Positions 62,795 to 64,000 of a DNA stretch of 64,000 nucleotides are shown here, piece by piece (position 1 is the stretch's first letter; every line of letters begins with the position of its first letter). Source of the stretch: Alkalibacter mobilis. GTDB lineage: Bacteria > Bacillota > Clostridia > Eubacteriales > Alkalibacteraceae. Where the stretch lies: NCBI RefSeq assembly GCF_015594845.1, contig NZ_JADNRK010000002.1:1-64000 (forward strand), read 5' to 3'. The position numbers and the translations under genes are program-made. The notes below the pieces were generated by a model. That model saw only the letters and a program-made list of their open reading frames with translations, made no database searches and was not told the origin of the DNA.

Positions 62795-63856
62795 TTAGAT
62801 AAATCGCTTTCTCATGTTCTCCTGATCCAGACAATAGAACAACGCATTATCCATGCTGATAAGCCCTTTGCTGTACAGGTCGAACAGATAATTGTCCATA
62901 GTTACCATGCCGAGCTTACCGCTCATCTGAATGATGGAGTTGACCTGATGGGTCTTGCCCTCACGGATAAGGTTTCTAATGGCCGGGTTGGCTACCATTA
63001 CTTCCAGGGCTACTATCCTTCCAGATTGATTTTTTTTGGAAATCAATTGCTGGGATATTACAGCTTGAAGTACGGTGGAAAGCTGGACCTTTATCTGCTG
63101 CTGCTGGTGAGGTGGAAATACGTCTATTACCCTGTCTATGGTCTTTGCAGAACCGACTGTATGCAAAGTTGAAAGTACAAGGTGACCGGTCTCTGCCGCC
63201 GTTAGAGCGATGGATATGGAATCGAGGTCTCTCATCTCTCCAACCAGTATAACGTCAGGATCCTCACGAAGAGCCGCTCTAAGGGCTTCGCTGTAATTGT
63301 TGGTATCGTGCCCTACCTCACGTTGGTTTACCATGCTGCTCTTGTGCTTGTGCAAATACTCGATAGGGTCTTCCAGTGTCAGTATATGGCACTTTCTCTC
63401 CTGATTGATGATGTCTATCATTGATGCCAAGGTGGTTGACTTTCCGCTTCCCGTAGGTCCCGTTACAAGTATGAGACCTTTGTTAAGCCTTGTAAGTTCC
63501 GCCAGAGTCTCGGGAAGATTAAGTTCTTCCAGCGTAGGTATTTTTGAACCTACGACCCTGCATGCCATGGAGTAACTGTTTCTCTGTCTGAAGGCATTTA
63601 CCCTGAACCTTCCGAAGCCGGGCAGGCTGTAGGAGTAGTCTACCTGACCCTTGTCTTGAAGCACCTTTATCTGCTGATCGTCCATGATGGAAAATATCAG
63701 ACTTTCGGTTTCATCCGGAGTATATGGTTCTTCGTTGACAAGTGGTTTCAATGATCCGTCGATCCTTACCATGGGTGGCAGACCTGCGGTAATATGAAGG
63801 TCGGACGCCTTGCATTCTGTAGTAGTCTTCAGCATTTCGTAAATGTCGCTTTTCAT
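62795..63856 (-). CDS. pilT: Type IV pilus retraction ATPase PilT
   Basis: 353 residues. Walker A GPTGSGKS at 133-140, Asp box LTLEDPIEYLHKHK, Walker B VILVGEMRD, and His box STLHTVGSA; C-terminal AIRNLIREGKTHQV matches the AIRNLIREGK retraction motif that distinguishes PilT from PilB. It powers pilus depolymerisation, twitching and DNA uptake in other bacteria. AGGGGGAT precedes the ATG. Confidence 0.96.
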   Translation of the reverse strand: MKSDIYEMLKTTTECKASDLHITAGLPPMVRIDGSLKPLVNEEPYTPDETESLIFSIMDDQQIKVLQDKGQVDYSYSLPGFGRFRVNAFRQRNSYSMACRVVGSKIPTLEELNLPETLAELTRLNKGLILVTGPTGSGKSTTLASMIDIINQERKCHILTLEDPIEYLHKHKSSMVNQREVGHDTNNYSEALRAALREDPDVILVGEMRDLDSISIALTAAETGHLVLSTLHTVGSAKTIDRVIDVFPPHQQQQIKVQLSTVLQAVISQQLISKKNQSGRIVALEVMVANPAIRNLIREGKTHQVNSIIQMSGKLGMVTMDNYLFDLYSKGLISMDNALFYCLDQENMRKRFI

Positions 63857-63877
63857 AATCCATCCCCCTAATGATTA

Positions 63878-64000
63878 TTATTCCTCCGTAAAGAAAGTGA
63901 TTTCAAGTGTTTCCTCTATGGAAGTGATTCCCTGCAATATCAGATCCTTTGCGTTTTGCATAAGTGGTATCATGCCGTCCGCCTTGGCCTGATCTGCAAG
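63878..64000 (-). CDS. pilB: PilB extension ATPase, C-terminal end only
   Basis: The last 40 codons of a gene that continues past the right edge. The tail ADGMIPLMQNAKDLILQGITSIEETLEITFFTEE is the conserved C-terminus of GspE/PilB ATPases (small hydrophobic-Gly-x-Thr-x-Glu-Glu pattern). It ends 21 bases before the pilT start. Identity rests on this tail and the order pilB-pilT-pilC. Confidence 0.8.
   Translation of the reverse strand, partial: LADQAKADGMIPLMQNAKDLILQGITSIEETLEITFFTEE

Noticed and set aside
62561-63172. 203-codon plus-strand frame opposite pilC/pilT
   Set aside because: Shadow of two well-conserved minus-strand genes; no family features of its own.
1-64000. CRISPR arrays, insertion sequences, prophage or rRNA genes
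   Set aside because: No direct-repeat/spacer pattern, transposase, phage structural gene or rRNA segment was seen on either strand.

Overview
The window reads as a chromosomal segment of a low-GC, single-membrane (Gram-positive) anaerobe of the Clostridia/Tissierellia type. The evidence is AT-rich DNA with strong AGGAGG-type ribosome sites and frequent TTG/GTG starts, the core gene order rpsO-pnp ... ftsK-rimO-pgsA-cinA-recA-rny-ymdB, a GlgC/GlgD pair, a CD1247-type acidic protein next to efp, and a type IV pilus locus with no outer-membrane secretin. The genus cannot be fixed from the sequence alone.

Layout. 1-3979 is an accessory-looking stretch: a broken gene at the left edge, a lipoprotein of unknown role, a tRNA-like 3' scrap with a terminator, a PNPOx/NimA-like protein, a 48-residue membrane microprotein, a methyltransferase and a flavodoxin-like protein. 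deoC follows on the minus strand. From 4831 to 22796 a long plus-strand series of housekeeping genes covers ribosome and RNA decay (rpsO, pnp, rny), nucleotide hygiene (dut), aspartate-family biosynthesis (aspartokinase, aminotransferase), envelope (uppP, pgsA), chromosome segregation and repair (ftsK, recA under a LexA-type palindrome), rimO, cinA, ymdB, a PHP phosphoesterase and purB. A tRNA-Trp gene (minus) follows, then two tyrosine-recombinase family genes, one intact and one lacking most catalytic residues.

25598-34000 is mixed: a small haem-type membrane protein, a TSCPD protein, an FHA-FtsW/RodA-PBP operon for wall synthesis, a PerM/AI-2E transporter, an unknown helical protein with a decayed reading frame downstream, an M29 aminopeptidase and an MBL hydrolase. 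topB is followed by a compact redox operon (gnd, zwf, cyclase-like hydrolase, glutaredoxin-like protein, ferredoxin-thioredoxin reductase catalytic chain fused to rubredoxin). This is the most distinctive gene set in the window: it places the NADPH-producing pentose-phosphate dehydrogenases beside a ferredoxin/rubredoxin-type disulfide reductase and its probable small dithiol partner.

40261-53346 holds a HAD phosphatase, a DJ-1 protein, malQ, and a full minus-strand glycogen operon glgB-glgC-glgD-glgA-glgP-pulA, which covers synthesis, branching, phosphorolysis and debranching. The rest of the window (53519-64000, minus) is the CD1247-type gene, efp, and a type IV pilus cluster running pilB(partial)-pilT-pilC-pilin-pilin-DUF5658-pilD-three minor pilins-PilX-like-pilM-pilN-pilO. 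PilT implies retractable pili. The minor pilin genes overlap each other, and several start with TTG.

At non-coding scale, short tandem arrays with an exact 7-bp period recur in intergenic DNA (10003, 24134, 24254, 60251). Several long perfect palindromes sit between convergent genes or on promoters.
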